Shown: positions 18,601-26,613 of the stretch, piece by piece | Layout: each line of letters begins with the position of its first letter | How positions within the stretch are numbered: the stretch's first letter is position 1 | Origin: CAYMAZ01 sp964428185 | Lineage (GTDB): Bacteria > Bacteroidota > Bacteroidia > Bacteroidales > DTU049 | Assembly: GCA_964428185.1 (NCBI GenBank) | Contig: CAYRXH010000017.1 | Location: 1 to 35,827 of the forward strand | Direction of reading: 5' to 3' | DNA length: 35,827 bases | Translations under genes and position numbers: made by a program | The notes under the pieces: generated by a model | The model's input: the letters and a program-made list of their open reading frames with translations, nothing else | Database searches by the model: none | Told to the model about the DNA's origin: nothing

Positions 18601-18697
18601 CGGCGGTCTCCTTATCTCCACCCTGATCACACTAGTGCTGGTGCCTGTTGTTTATGCTTCGTTTGAAGCACGAAAACTTAAAAAATCTCTTCAATAA
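15608..18697 (+). CDS. RND family efflux pump (AcrB/HAE-like)
   Basis: This 1029-residue inner-membrane proton antiporter has the internal duplication of the family: a first membrane segment at the N-terminus (SMVFIALLVLGIIAYRTLP), a periplasmic porter domain, five membrane segments, then the same again. The proton-relay aspartate of TM4 is visible as Asp399 in GMVVDNSIVVLENI; only one Asp is present where E. coli AcrB has two. PSFDTGDVIIAIETEEGMG begins the second periplasmic part. The sequence is closer to hydrophobe/amphiphile pumps than to metal pumps, but the substrate cannot be told. It sits third in a five-gene operon with its channel, adaptor, a PII-like protein and a TetR regulator. 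Confidence 0.95.
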   Translation: MNLPKTSVNNPIGISMVFIALLVLGIIAYRTLPRDVMPDIDFPTLTIITIYPGASPEDVETQLTATIEMVLSTTPNLRTITSKSRENVSIITLMFEWGSDISEAANNVRDLLEIIKNDLPASAEPPFIMKVNSSMLPVAALTVSAEESYEDFGHIYNTIIAPRLRRIDGVGTVFPIADPEKRIFVDVDPSALIAYNIGIQQITTLLQAQQISIPGGNVKTGSYDLSVRAPSLINSIEDIKNLTLTHFGNRVVKLGDVVTIYEGFRQKEEVVRSSGKRSIAIFIQKQTGKNTLETYNALQQELKTIKTMVPKDVKTTEIFNTADMINITLSNLVSTVWWGGLWVILVVFIFLRRIRSSVIIILSIPFSLIVAFVVIWLFDYTINIFSLMSLVIAMGMVVDNSIVVLENISKHIEKGVRPREASVFGSGEMGLAITASTFTTIAVFLPLLFVGGIVGIMFKQLVVITIATLLTSLLTALTLTPMLSSVFIRRNIRGSGNRFYQSGEKVFQNVENRYRKILGWSIRHKTITIISAVAFFGLTLWLVRFIGTDYLPSFDTGDVIIAIETEEGMGVAETEKIAMKVEKEIHDKVPEVISTYIIAGQTEKGLLSSVGFPEGKNFASIGMRLTLPEERERTSADIAFALEEILSSMPEVSKYRISGGSLLASIVLGNTKPVEIKLFGNNLEKLDETARMIVDSMQNDPGFTGIEIPSGSNKPEFLLRIDPVKAASMGLNNLMISMQIRQSLYGSESGSVTIYDEDMEIVVRYPEEFRNSVSRLNDIALTTLYGQQIRLGDVASVEPGSGYQEISRESQQRVFTISALPKNISLGEAGRRVERLLENINIDPSIDVKLGGQWSEQTSSFANLSIALLIGVMLVFMIMAALFKSLLRPFIILFSVPFTFSGVILAFLITGLSLNIVTFSGMIMLMGIVVNNGIVLIDYTNLLRARGLSVSDAILEAGRSRLRPVLMTTLTTILAMVPMALNKTMGYEVWSPLGITMIGGLLISTLITLVLVPVVYASFEARKLKKSLQ

Positions 18698-18722
18698 CAA
18701 ATAAAATCCAACACTACAAAAA

Positions 18723-19028
18723 ATGAAAATCATTTATCTCATAGTAAATGTCAGTCAGCTCGATATTATTCTTGAAACAATCAAACAAATCGGGCTGAAG
18801 GATTATCAGGTAAGCGAACAAGTGCTTTCATCATCTTCAGATGCTGATCCCAGAATGAACACTTCGGTATGGCCGGGATACAGCAGCGGAGTTCTAATTC
18901 AATGCTCCGACGATGAACAGAAGCAACATCTGTTCAGTGAAATTCAAAAGCACAATACCGAATGCATCAATCAAGACAAACGTATCAAAGCATTTTCATG
19001 GAATGCAGATCACGAATTTATTGTATAA
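18723..19028 (+). CDS. PII-like / DUF3240-type small protein
   Basis: This 101-residue cytoplasmic protein resembles PII-like ferredoxin-fold proteins. The first strand is MKIIYLIVNVSQLDIILETI, followed by a helix ending IGLKDYQVSEQV. A loop at the T-loop position (SSSSDADPRMNTSVWPGYSSG) replaces the usual nucleotide-signalling loop, then strand GVLIQCSDDEQ and a second helix. Small PII-like proteins, such as the DUF3240 type, are known beside RND pumps, mainly metal ones. It lies 25 bases behind the pump and 9 before the TetR gene, so co-transcription is nearly certain. It may sense a ligand or bind the pump. Assignment rests on length, predicted fold and context. Confidence 0.6.
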   Translation: MKIIYLIVNVSQLDIILETIKQIGLKDYQVSEQVLSSSSDADPRMNTSVWPGYSSGVLIQCSDDEQKQHLFSEIQKHNTECINQDKRIKAFSWNADHEFIV

Positions 19029-19037
19029 TCAGCAATT

Positions 19038-19637
19038 ATGAAAAAAGAAGAGCCAGAAAACAATCAGATGACAGCCAGGCAGCAAATTATCGATGCAGCC
19101 CGCACTATCTTCGGAAAACACGGATTCAGAAAAACAAATATTGAAGACATTGCCCGTTTGTGCCACAGGGGGCAAAGTTCGGTGTATTATTATTTCAAAA
19201 ACAAGCAAGATATTTTCAGGGCCGTGATAGAGAGTGAATTCAAGACCTTGATGGGAGACCTGAGAACAATCATAAGCACAACTTCTGATCCTCAGCAGAA
19301 ATTACGCCTGTATCTTTCTTCCAGAATGGAAAAGATCCGAACTGTTTCCAATTTCTACAATACAATGTATGATGACAGCTTTGAAGGGATCCCGTTTGTT
19401 GAACATCTGAGAGCATCATACGACAGAGAAGAGTTTGCTCTGATCATCTCAATTTTGGAAGATGGACGTTCAAGAAATATCTTTCATATTGAACACACAG
19501 ACAGTGTTGCCCAGGCAATTATGTCTGCAATGCGGGGACTGGAAATTCCCTTTTTCAACAAACAGATTGAAATTGATATTAACAACAGAATTGAAGAACT
19601 GTTGAATGTGCTGTTTTATGGCTTACTGAAACGATAA
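19038..19637 (+). CDS. TetR family transcriptional regulator
   Basis: This 199-residue protein has an N-terminal TetR HTH (about 13-60): TARQQIIDAARTIFGKHGFR, then TNIEDIARLCHRGQSSVYYY and FKNKQDIF. The variable C-terminal ligand-binding domain (about 70-199) is all-helical. It closes the efflux operon and probably represses it, responding to a pump substrate; autoregulation is inferred from position. Its last 15 bases overlap the 3' end of the barrel pseudogene on the other strand. Confidence 0.92.
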   Translation: MKKEEPENNQMTARQQIIDAARTIFGKHGFRKTNIEDIARLCHRGQSSVYYYFKNKQDIFRAVIESEFKTLMGDLRTIISTTSDPQQKLRLYLSSRMEKIRTVSNFYNTMYDDSFEGIPFVEHLRASYDREEFALIISILEDGRSRNIFHIEHTDSVAQAIMSAMRGLEIPFFNKQIEIDINNRIEELLNVLFYGLLKR

Positions 19638-20447
19638 TGTCAGAGCCACACTGATCCTCGCCGATTTTATTGAATTCTTGCCCAGGATATCATAAGGGCA
19701 GCTGATGACCACAATATGCTGCTCTCGGGTTTCAAGTGTGATTCCCTGATATACTGTACGCAACGATTGATTGTGACTTTGAATACGAAGATGTGAATAA
19801 CCGATTCATGCAACCACTTGCACTTGTTTGGAAAACAGAAAATATCCCGCATCTGCATTTATATAATAGTGATCTTTACTCCCATACAGGGTTTCTTTCA
19901 GATATGTATGCCCCTGAATATTCAAGTCAAGACATAGATTTTCAGCAGTATGCATTGACAGGACAATATCTGCTCCTTCTGATGATGTATATTCAGAAGG
20001 CTGCATCACACTGCCTCTGAATTCATTTCCCATTGGCAATGAAATTCCAGAAATTGCAGCTATACACATACGGTCATTGTGAAACAGAATATACTTCACT
20101 CCAATATCACTCTTATTCATATCTGATTCCACTGTGGCACCAAATTCAAAGCAATCTCATAACCCATATGTGAGCCTGAATGCCATCTCAGTTGTTCGTG
20201 CTGAACTGTCTGGTGTCAGAAACATATTCCTCAGATATCCTGTATTGTCCCAGAATTTTTTGGATACTTAAAATCCAACAGCAGGTTCAAATTCAATGTG
20301 TTTTTTATCAATCACATCCACACAGAAAGTACTGATTTTGGATACTGAAATGCCTCCAATCTGAGAATTTACATTTAAAAAAACAACATAAAGAAAATGA
20401 AAGCGGGGACACTCTTCCACATGATTTTTGTTTCAGAAAGTTTCATA
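19623..20447 (-). pseudogene. Outer-membrane beta-barrel pseudogene with three in-frame stops
   Basis: One minus-strand frame runs from ATG 20447 (signal-like KSVPAFHFLYVVFLNVNSQ) to TAA 19623-19625, 274 codons, broken only by TAA (20268-20270), TGA (20157-20159) and TGA (19806-19808). The pieces read through as one barrel-like protein: KKHIEFEPAVGF, then EMAFRLTYG, DCFEFGATVESDM, IGVKYILFHNDRM, GISLPMGNEF, and the end SYDILGK-like CPYDILGKNSIKSARISVAL. It resembles hypothetical Bacteroidota transporter-type barrels. No frameshift is required. The stops make the full protein impossible without suppression. It converges with the TetR gene and shares 15 bases with it. Confidence 0.75.
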
Positions 20448-20632
20448 TATTTAATTTTTTATAATTTCATCACCAAAGTGAGAGTAAAAATAAACAATTA
20501 ATAATTATGTGGACAAACTCAAAATAAATTCTTAACCTCATTTGTAATTTCTTTATTTTCCGGGAAATAACAAAACACAAAGAGCCTATATTCGTCTTCA
20601 GAAGTTATGAGAGATTAAGAAAAAACAGAACG

Positions 20633-22027
20633 CTATCTGTCCATGACCTTTTCAACTTCCTTCACTGTGATGGGTAGTCTGGGGCCAATATATTTTCCTC
20701 CTCCATCTGTAACAAGCACATCATCTTCAAGACGGATTCCGCCAAAGCCGATATACTTTTCCACTTCTGAGTAGTTGATAAATGCCTCATGCATTTTCTC
20801 GGATTTCCACTGTTCAATCAATGCTGGGATAAAATAGATTCCAGGTTCAATTGTCAGGGCAAATCCTTCTTTCAGTCTTTTTCCAAGCCTGACATAAGCA
20901 GTTCCAAACTGGCTGGCACGTGTAATTTCATTGTCATATCCAACGAAATTTTCTCCATAATCTTCCATATCGTGTACATCTAGTCCAATCATATGTCCAA
21001 GTCCATGTGGAAAAAACAGAGCATGAGCTCCTGCAGCCACAGCTTCTTCGGTATTTCCTTTCATCAGCCCAAGATCTTTCAGTCCGTCAGCAATAACCTT
21101 TGCTGCACCTAGATGAATATCTCTGTTAATCATTCCGGGCTTCACCAGTTCAAAGGCCTTGTTGTTGGCATCGACTACGATCTGATATATATTTTTTTGT
21201 TTCTCAGAAAAATTTCCGCTCACCGGAAAAGTGCGGGTAAAATCACTGCAATAGTTCATTTCTGTTTCGGCACCTGCATCAAGGAGCAGAAGATCTCCCT
21301 TGTTCATTATATTTCCATGATAGTGATTATGGAGTATTTCGCCACGGATTGAGCAAATGATTGGAAAAGCGACAGATCCACCTGCACTGAGTGCAATCCC
21401 TTCTACCATACCGGCAATCACGCGTTCATACATTCCGGGACGTGCCATTTTCATAGCAGCAATATGCATCTCATAAGCTGTCTCCGCCGCCCGAATCATT
21501 TCATCTATCTCATATTCATCCTTAATTTCACGAAGGTTCACTGCAGCACAGATTGCTTCTTCAGAAGCCTGTTTTCTGAGTTCAGAAAAGGGGATTCCAA
21601 GAATTTTATTGAGCAAAATCATTGTGTCGTGTCTGTATGGTGGCAGATAATGGACTTTTCTCTGAGCCAGTAAAGCTTCATTGATATCATCTTCAAAAGC
21701 AGAAAATGGCTTGGTTATACTGATACCGGTTTTCATTGACAGTTCTGCAAGTTTCGGCTGGGGTCCCATCCAGATAATGTTTTCAATATTTACATCGTTT
21801 CCGTATATTGTTGCTACCTGTCTGTCAATATCCAGGATAGCTGCAAGTCCGGGAAGATTCAGTCCGAAAAAATAAAGAAATGTGCTGTCCTGCCTAAAGT
21901 GATAAGCATTAGCAGGATAATTCATCGGTGATTCGTTATTGCCTAAAAAAATGGCGATTCCGCTTTTAACATTCTGCATGAATGATTTGCGACGATTTTC
22001 ATAAACATGGGCTGGAAAAAGTTTCAT
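20633..22027 (-). CDS. pepP: Xaa-Pro aminopeptidase (aminopeptidase P, M24B)
   Basis: This 464-residue enzyme releases an N-terminal residue preceding proline. The N-terminal creatinase-like domain covers about 1-165. The catalytic pita-bread domain follows, with all five dinuclear metal ligands in place: Asp250 (DAGAE), Asp262 (SDFTRTFPVSG), His345 (HGLGHMIGLDVHD), Glu394 (TIEPGIYF) and Glu434 (GIRLEDD). The length is normal for the aminopeptidase P family. It is the last gene of the ileS operon, 54 bases behind lspA. An 11-bp hairpin (22029-22055) lies directly before the ATG. Confidence 0.94.
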   Translation of the reverse strand: MKLFPAHVYENRRKSFMQNVKSGIAIFLGNNESPMNYPANAYHFRQDSTFLYFFGLNLPGLAAILDIDRQVATIYGNDVNIENIIWMGPQPKLAELSMKTGISITKPFSAFEDDINEALLAQRKVHYLPPYRHDTMILLNKILGIPFSELRKQASEEAICAAVNLREIKDEYEIDEMIRAAETAYEMHIAAMKMARPGMYERVIAGMVEGIALSAGGSVAFPIICSIRGEILHNHYHGNIMNKGDLLLLDAGAETEMNYCSDFTRTFPVSGNFSEKQKNIYQIVVDANNKAFELVKPGMINRDIHLGAAKVIADGLKDLGLMKGNTEEAVAAGAHALFFPHGLGHMIGLDVHDMEDYGENFVGYDNEITRASQFGTAYVRLGKRLKEGFALTIEPGIYFIPALIEQWKSEKMHEAFINYSEVEKYIGFGGIRLEDDVLVTDGGGKYIGPRLPITVKEVEKVMDR

Positions 22028-22028
22028 A

Positions 22029-22055
22029 GTTGCAATTTTTCCATAAAATTACAAC
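22029..22055. repeat. Inverted repeat directly upstream of pepP
   Basis: GTTGCAATTTT (22029-22039) pairs with AAAATTACAAC (22045-22055), one G-U pair. On the minus strand it ends two bases before the pepP ATG and could occlude the start. On the plus strand it is followed by TTTTTT, so it could also terminate antisense transcripts. Confidence 0.5.
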
Positions 22056-22081
22056 TTTTTTCAAAACTGAATATTGAAGGA

Positions 22082-22771
22082 TCAGACTTTGTCGGGTTCT
22101 GTTGTTTCACTGATAGTGTTCAACTCGGGAGCAGGGGTTGCAGATTTTTGTTTTTTCGGAAAAATGCGATGATAGAAAATCAGCAAAATGAGAACGCCAA
22201 TGGTAATTGAACTATCAGCAAGATTGAAAATGAGTGGGAATATTTTTGAACCACCAAGCCAAGGAATCCAGGAAGGCCAGTTTGCATCAAAATAAAACAT
22301 ATCCACAACTTTTCCCTGCAGAAATCCCGCGTAGCCACCACCTTCAGGAAAAGCCTGTGCAACCACTAGAAAGTCACTTTCTGAAAAAATCAGACCATAA
22401 AATGCGCTGTCAAAAATATTGCCCATTGCTCCGGCCATAATCAGACAAAGGCTGAAAATGAGCAGTTTTTTTTCACTTTTGCGTATGGATTTGACAAGAA
22501 TATAACCGATTGCTATCACTGCCAGTATTCTGATCAGAGAAAGTATAATCTTTCCTGCTGAACCTCCGAACTGTATTCCGAAGGCCATCCCGTTGTTTTC
22601 AATAAAATGCAGTTTAAACCAGGTGCCAATAAGATTCATTTCCTGACCCAGTGAATAGTGTGTTTTGATATATACTTTCAGTATTTGGTCAAGAATCAGA
22701 ATGATTCCAACAAACAAAAAGTATCTGAAAATCAAAGCTTGAACATAACTTTTATTCTTCGTTTTCTTCAT
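22082..22771 (-). CDS. lspA: Lipoprotein signal peptidase (signal peptidase II)
   Basis: This inner-membrane aspartyl protease of about 229 residues cleaves prolipoproteins after lipid attachment. It has four membrane segments. Family motifs are ILDQILKVYI near the N-terminus, IENNGMAFGIQFGG, GAMGNIFDSAFYG (first catalytic Asp) and FNLADSSITIGV (second catalytic Asp). The extra loop between the two aspartates (FSESDFLVVAQAFPEGGGYAG) is usual in Bacteroidota. A start at 22837 is possible but would add 22 residues overlapping the DksA-like gene; ATG at 22771 gives the normal N-terminus (KKTKNKSYVQALIF) and a 20-base overlap. Many lipoproteins in this window depend on it. Confidence 0.93.
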   Translation of the reverse strand: MKKTKNKSYVQALIFRYFLFVGIILILDQILKVYIKTHYSLGQEMNLIGTWFKLHFIENNGMAFGIQFGGSAGKIILSLIRILAVIAIGYILVKSIRKSEKKLLIFSLCLIMAGAMGNIFDSAFYGLIFSESDFLVVAQAFPEGGGYAGFLQGKVVDMFYFDANWPSWIPWLGGSKIFPLIFNLADSSITIGVLILLIFYHRIFPKKQKSATPAPELNTISETTEPDKV

Positions 22772-23213
22772 CTGTCTTGACGCTGTCAGGAAGTGGAGGG
22801 AATTTTGAAGCGGGTTTCTGCTGAAGCTTAGCTTCAATACTCAGTGTGGCATGAGGAACAGCGCGAAGTCTCTCTTTGGAAATCAGATTTCCTGTAACCC
22901 GGCAAATTCCATAAGTTTTATTCTCAATCCGTATCAGGGCGGCTTCAAGAGATTTGATAAATTTCTGCTGTCTGGCAGCAAGATGACTGTTTTCCTCCTT
23001 TGAAAGAACTGAATACCCTTCTTCAAGGATTTTAAAAGTGGGAGATGTATCCAATGTGTCATTCTCATTTTTGCCTGTAAAGGCATCAGTGAGCAATTCC
23101 AGATCATGACGTGCCTTTTCAAGTTTTCTTAAAATCAGTTCCCTGAATTCCTGCAGTTCTTCGTCTGTATATCTGATTTTAGTCCTTTCGTTGTTAACTT
23201 CTTTCTTTGCCAT
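22752..23213 (-). CDS. DksA/TraR-type protein with a degenerate zinc finger
   Basis: This 153-residue protein has a long coiled-coil part (about 15-95) with the acidic tip region NENDTLDTSP, followed by the DksA/TraR globular motif YGICRVTGNLISKERLRAVP and the helix HATLSIEAK. In classical DksA four cysteines bind zinc; here only Cys104 remains, with Thr107, Ser125 and Ala128 at the other places. This loss is common in the Bacteroidota members of the family. It may bind the secondary channel of RNA polymerase, as DksA does. It lies ten bases behind ileS and overlaps lspA, a conserved arrangement in the phylum. Confidence 0.88.
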   Translation of the reverse strand: MAKKEVNNERTKIRYTDEELQEFRELILRKLEKARHDLELLTDAFTGKNENDTLDTSPTFKILEEGYSVLSKEENSHLAARQQKFIKSLEAALIRIENKTYGICRVTGNLISKERLRAVPHATLSIEAKLQQKPASKFPPLPDSVKTDEENEE

Positions 23214-23223
23214 GGCGACTCCT

Positions 23224-26200
23224 TTATTCTGCTTTCTTTACTATTACCTGAATTTCAATATTGTCAAATATTTCAATTCCGACAGATAAATCATTGTTTA
23301 TGTCTTTAATGCTCTCAATTTTATCTGCCATAATTTCGCTGCAAATATACTCATAATTATTATCAATTGCACTGAAAATTTCCTGATGTGGCTCAAAATA
23401 AACATTAATCCGGTCAGTAACCTCAAAATCATTTGCCTTTCTAATGTTTTGAATACGGTTGATAAACTCCCGTGCAATTCCTTCTTCACGGAGTTGCTCT
23501 GTGATCGTGATATCCAGAGCCACTGTCAAACCTCCTTCCACATTCACAACCCATCCAGGAATGTCTTCGGTGGTAATTTCAACCTCTTCAAGACCGATGG
23601 TCACATCCTGCTGTGCAATCTGACAATGAACATAGCCTTTAGTTTCAATTTCAGTAATCTGCTCAGGTGTAAATCCTGCAATGGCCGCAGCCACCTCTTT
23701 CATGATTTTCCCGTATTTGGGACCAAGCAGTTTGAAATTTGCCTTGATTGTTTTCACAAGAAATCCTTCTGACTGTGCCAGAAATTCAATCTCCTTCACA
23801 TTGACTTCTGTTTTTATAAGGTCTGACACCTTTTCAATTTGCTGCTGTAATCTGTTGTCCTGAACAGGAATAATAATTTTTGAAAGAGGCTGTCTGACCC
23901 TTATATTTGTCCGTTTACGAAGGGAAAGAACCATGGACGATATCTGCCGTGCAAGCTGCATGCGTTCTTCCAAATCTGTGTCAATATATTCCAAATTCCA
24001 CTTGGGAAATAACATGAGATGAACTGAAGGTTCATCACGCTTGTGTGTCACCTCGTTCAGATCTCTAAACAACTGTTCACAATAAAACGGGGCAATGGGA
24101 GAGCCAATAATTGCAATGATTTCAAGACAGGTATAGAGCGTCTGATAGGCTGAAATCTTATCGGTTGAGTATTCACCTTTCCAGAACCGTCTTCTGGAAA
24201 GACGAACATACCAGTTGCTCAGAATATCATTGACAAATTCTTGAATATCACGGGCTACTCTTGTTGGCTCATAATCAGCATAATTTTCATCTGTACGTTT
24301 AACAAGTGAATTCAGTTCTGAAAGAATCCACCTGTCTATTTCGGGCCGTTCATTGAATGGAATTTCCTGTTCTTCAAATTTAAAACTATCAATATTGGCA
24401 TACAATGCAAAAAATGAATATGTGTTGAAAAGAGTTCCAAAAAATTTCCGCATTGTTTCTGCCACACCTTCTTCGTCAAACTTGAGGTTATCCCATGGCA
24501 TAGCATTGCCGATCATATACCAGCGCACAGGGTCGGGTCCGTATTTTTCAATCACTGCAAACGGATCAACAGCATTTCCTAGTCTTTTTGACATTTTATT
24601 GCCGTTTTTATCCAGTACCAAACCATTAGAAATGACAGTTTTAAATGCCCCTGAATCAAAAACCATTGTAGCGATGGCATGAAGTGTAAAAAACCATCCT
24701 CGAGTTTGATCAACACCTTCGGCGATAAAATCAGCCGGAAATTTTTTAGAAAATTCCTCTTTGTTTTCAAATGGATAATGGAGTTGAGCATAGGGCATTG
24801 CTCCTGAGTCAAACCACACGTCAATCAGATCTGACTCTCTGTGCATTGCTTTTCCAGATGGAGAAATCAAAATAATTTCATCCACAAATGGTCTGTGAAG
24901 ATCAATTTTCTGATAATTGATATCTTCCATATTTCCCGGTATAAAACCTGCCCATGGATTCGATTTCATGAGTCCGGCAGCCACACTTTTTTCAATTTCC
25001 ACATACAATTCCTCTACTGAACCTATGCAGATTATTTCTTCCTTGTCTTCGGTTGCCCAAACAGGAAGTGGAATTCCCCAGTAGCGCGACCGGCTCAGGT
25101 TCCAGTCAACCAGATTTTCAAGCCAGTTGCCGAAGCGACCCGTTCCTGTTGATGCAGGTTTCCAGTTGATGGTGTTGTTCAGCTCAGTCATTCTCTCTTT
25201 CATGGCTGTTGTACGAATAAACCATGAATCAAGAGGGTAATACAAAATTGGCTTGTCTGTCCTCCAACAATGTGGATATGAGTGTTCGTATTTTTCGGTT
25301 TTGTAAGCCTTGTTTTCCTGCTTGAGCTTAATAATGATATCCACATCAACAGGGTTGGACTTCCCGTCCCACATTGGATCAAATTCGTTTTTTACATAAC
25401 GGTGAGCAAATTCTCCCATCTCTGAGATAAACTTTCCCTGTTTGTCAACCATTGTAAGTGAACCAATTCCGTATTTTTTGGCAACCCTGAAGTCATCAGC
25501 ACCAAAACTGGGTGCAATGTGGACAATCCCTGTACCGTCTTCTGTTGTGACAAAATCATCAAGCAGCACTTGAAAAGCATCACCATCATCCGGCTGCGCA
25601 TAGGGAAGCAACTGCTCAAAACGAATTCCTTCAAACTCCTTCCCCTGAAGCTCAGAAATGATCTTCCAGGGGATCTGTTTCTGTCCGGACTCATAGCTTT
25701 CAAGCTCAATATGCCCGTTTTCCTCAGCAAAATATTTCCCGAAGAGATCTTTTGCCAGAATCACCGTTTGAGGGAGAAAGGTATATGGATTGAAAGTTTT
25801 TACCAAAACGTAGGTAATTCGAGCATTCATTGCAAGTGCTGTATTGGAAGGCAAAGTCCACGGGGTGGTCGTCCATGCAAGAATATACAGATCACCATGT
25901 ATATTGCTGAACAACTTCTCAGATTGCTGGTTGCGGACTACTTTAAACTGAGCAACAACAGTATTGTCTTTTACATTTTTATAGCAACCCGGCTGGTTTA
26001 ATTCATGAGTGCTAAGGCCTGTCCCAGCTGCAGGAGAATATGGCTGAATTGAATATCCTTTGTATAGCAGATTTTTATCAAATAAGTGCTTGAGCAGATA
26101 CCATACAGTTTCTATGTATTTATTGTCGAAAGTGATATAAGGATTATCCAGATCAAGCCAGTAGCCCATTTTCACTGTCAGTTCATCCCACAGGTCTTTG

Positions 26201-26583
26201 TATTTCATGACCTCTGAGCGGCATTCGTTATTGTATTCAGCAATAGAAATAGATTTTCCAATATCTTCCTTGGTAATTCCCAGTTTTTTTTCAACCCCAA
26301 TTTCAACAGGCAGTCCGTGAGTGTCCCATCCTGCCTTGCGTTTCACCTGATAGCCTTTCAGTGTTTTGTAGCGACAAAAAATATCCTTGATGGTGCGTGC
26401 CATCACATGATGAATACCGGGAATACCGTTAGCAGAAGGAGGACCTTCGTAGAAAACATATTCAGGGTTTCCTTCTCTGGAACTGATACTTTTTTCAAAC
26501 AAAGACTCCCTTTCCCAAAAATTCTGAATTCGTGCAGCAGTTGCAGTAAAATCAGGTTTTTTGTACTCTTTGTATCTGGCCAT
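23224..26583 (-). CDS. ileS: Isoleucyl-tRNA synthetase
   Basis: This class Ia synthetase of about 1119 residues charges tRNA(Ile). The HIGH-type motif is GPPSANGIPGIHH (His58, His59), followed by KAGWDTHGLPVEIGVEKKLG. The editing domain (about 190-390) contains AWTTTPWTLPSNTALAM. The KMSKR loop is at 663-667 and an anticodon-binding domain and C-terminal extension follow. The length and GxxGIHH form place it with the long, eukaryote-like IleRS group usual in Bacteroidota; that group tends to be less sensitive to mupirocin. I prefer ATG 26583 (MARYKEYKKP) over 26592 because a -7 element at 26606-26613 leaves only a few bases before the latter. It leads the ileS, dksA-like, lspA, pepP operon. 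Confidence 0.95.
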   Translation of the reverse strand: MARYKEYKKPDFTATAARIQNFWERESLFEKSISSREGNPEYVFYEGPPSANGIPGIHHVMARTIKDIFCRYKTLKGYQVKRKAGWDTHGLPVEIGVEKKLGITKEDIGKSISIAEYNNECRSEVMKYKDLWDELTVKMGYWLDLDNPYITFDNKYIETVWYLLKHLFDKNLLYKGYSIQPYSPAAGTGLSTHELNQPGCYKNVKDNTVVAQFKVVRNQQSEKLFSNIHGDLYILAWTTTPWTLPSNTALAMNARITYVLVKTFNPYTFLPQTVILAKDLFGKYFAEENGHIELESYESGQKQIPWKIISELQGKEFEGIRFEQLLPYAQPDDGDAFQVLLDDFVTTEDGTGIVHIAPSFGADDFRVAKKYGIGSLTMVDKQGKFISEMGEFAHRYVKNEFDPMWDGKSNPVDVDIIIKLKQENKAYKTEKYEHSYPHCWRTDKPILYYPLDSWFIRTTAMKERMTELNNTINWKPASTGTGRFGNWLENLVDWNLSRSRYWGIPLPVWATEDKEEIICIGSVEELYVEIEKSVAAGLMKSNPWAGFIPGNMEDINYQKIDLHRPFVDEIILISPSGKAMHRESDLIDVWFDSGAMPYAQLHYPFENKEEFSKKFPADFIAEGVDQTRGWFFTLHAIATMVFDSGAFKTVISNGLVLDKNGNKMSKRLGNAVDPFAVIEKYGPDPVRWYMIGNAMPWDNLKFDEEGVAETMRKFFGTLFNTYSFFALYANIDSFKFEEQEIPFNERPEIDRWILSELNSLVKRTDENYADYEPTRVARDIQEFVNDILSNWYVRLSRRRFWKGEYSTDKISAYQTLYTCLEIIAIIGSPIAPFYCEQLFRDLNEVTHKRDEPSVHLMLFPKWNLEYIDTDLEERMQLARQISSMVLSLRKRTNIRVRQPLSKIIIPVQDNRLQQQIEKVSDLIKTEVNVKEIEFLAQSEGFLVKTIKANFKLLGPKYGKIMKEVAAAIAGFTPEQITEIETKGYVHCQIAQQDVTIGLEEVEITTEDIPGWVVNVEGGLTVALDITITEQLREEGIAREFINRIQNIRKANDFEVTDRINVYFEPHQEIFSAIDNNYEYICSEIMADKIESIKDINNDLSVGIEIFDNIEIQVIVKKAE

Positions 26584-26605
26584 TGCAGTCAAAATTTAAA
26601 GTTTG

Positions 26606-26613
26606 CAAAGTTA
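26606..26613 (-). promoter_or_regulatory. -7 promoter element for the ileS operon
   Basis: The minus strand reads TAACTTTG, a clean TAnnTTTG match. Transcription would start near 26599. A -33 match is weak (TTCC at a 20-base spacing). Confidence 0.5.

Noticed and set aside
11581..20447. UGA recoding as Trp in this genome
   Set aside because: Large genes such as ileS, the RND pump and res contain Trp as TGG and no internal TGA; only two remnants show internal stops.
25519..26001. 160-codon plus-strand frame opposite ileS
   Set aside because: Antisense shadow of the synthetase editing domain.
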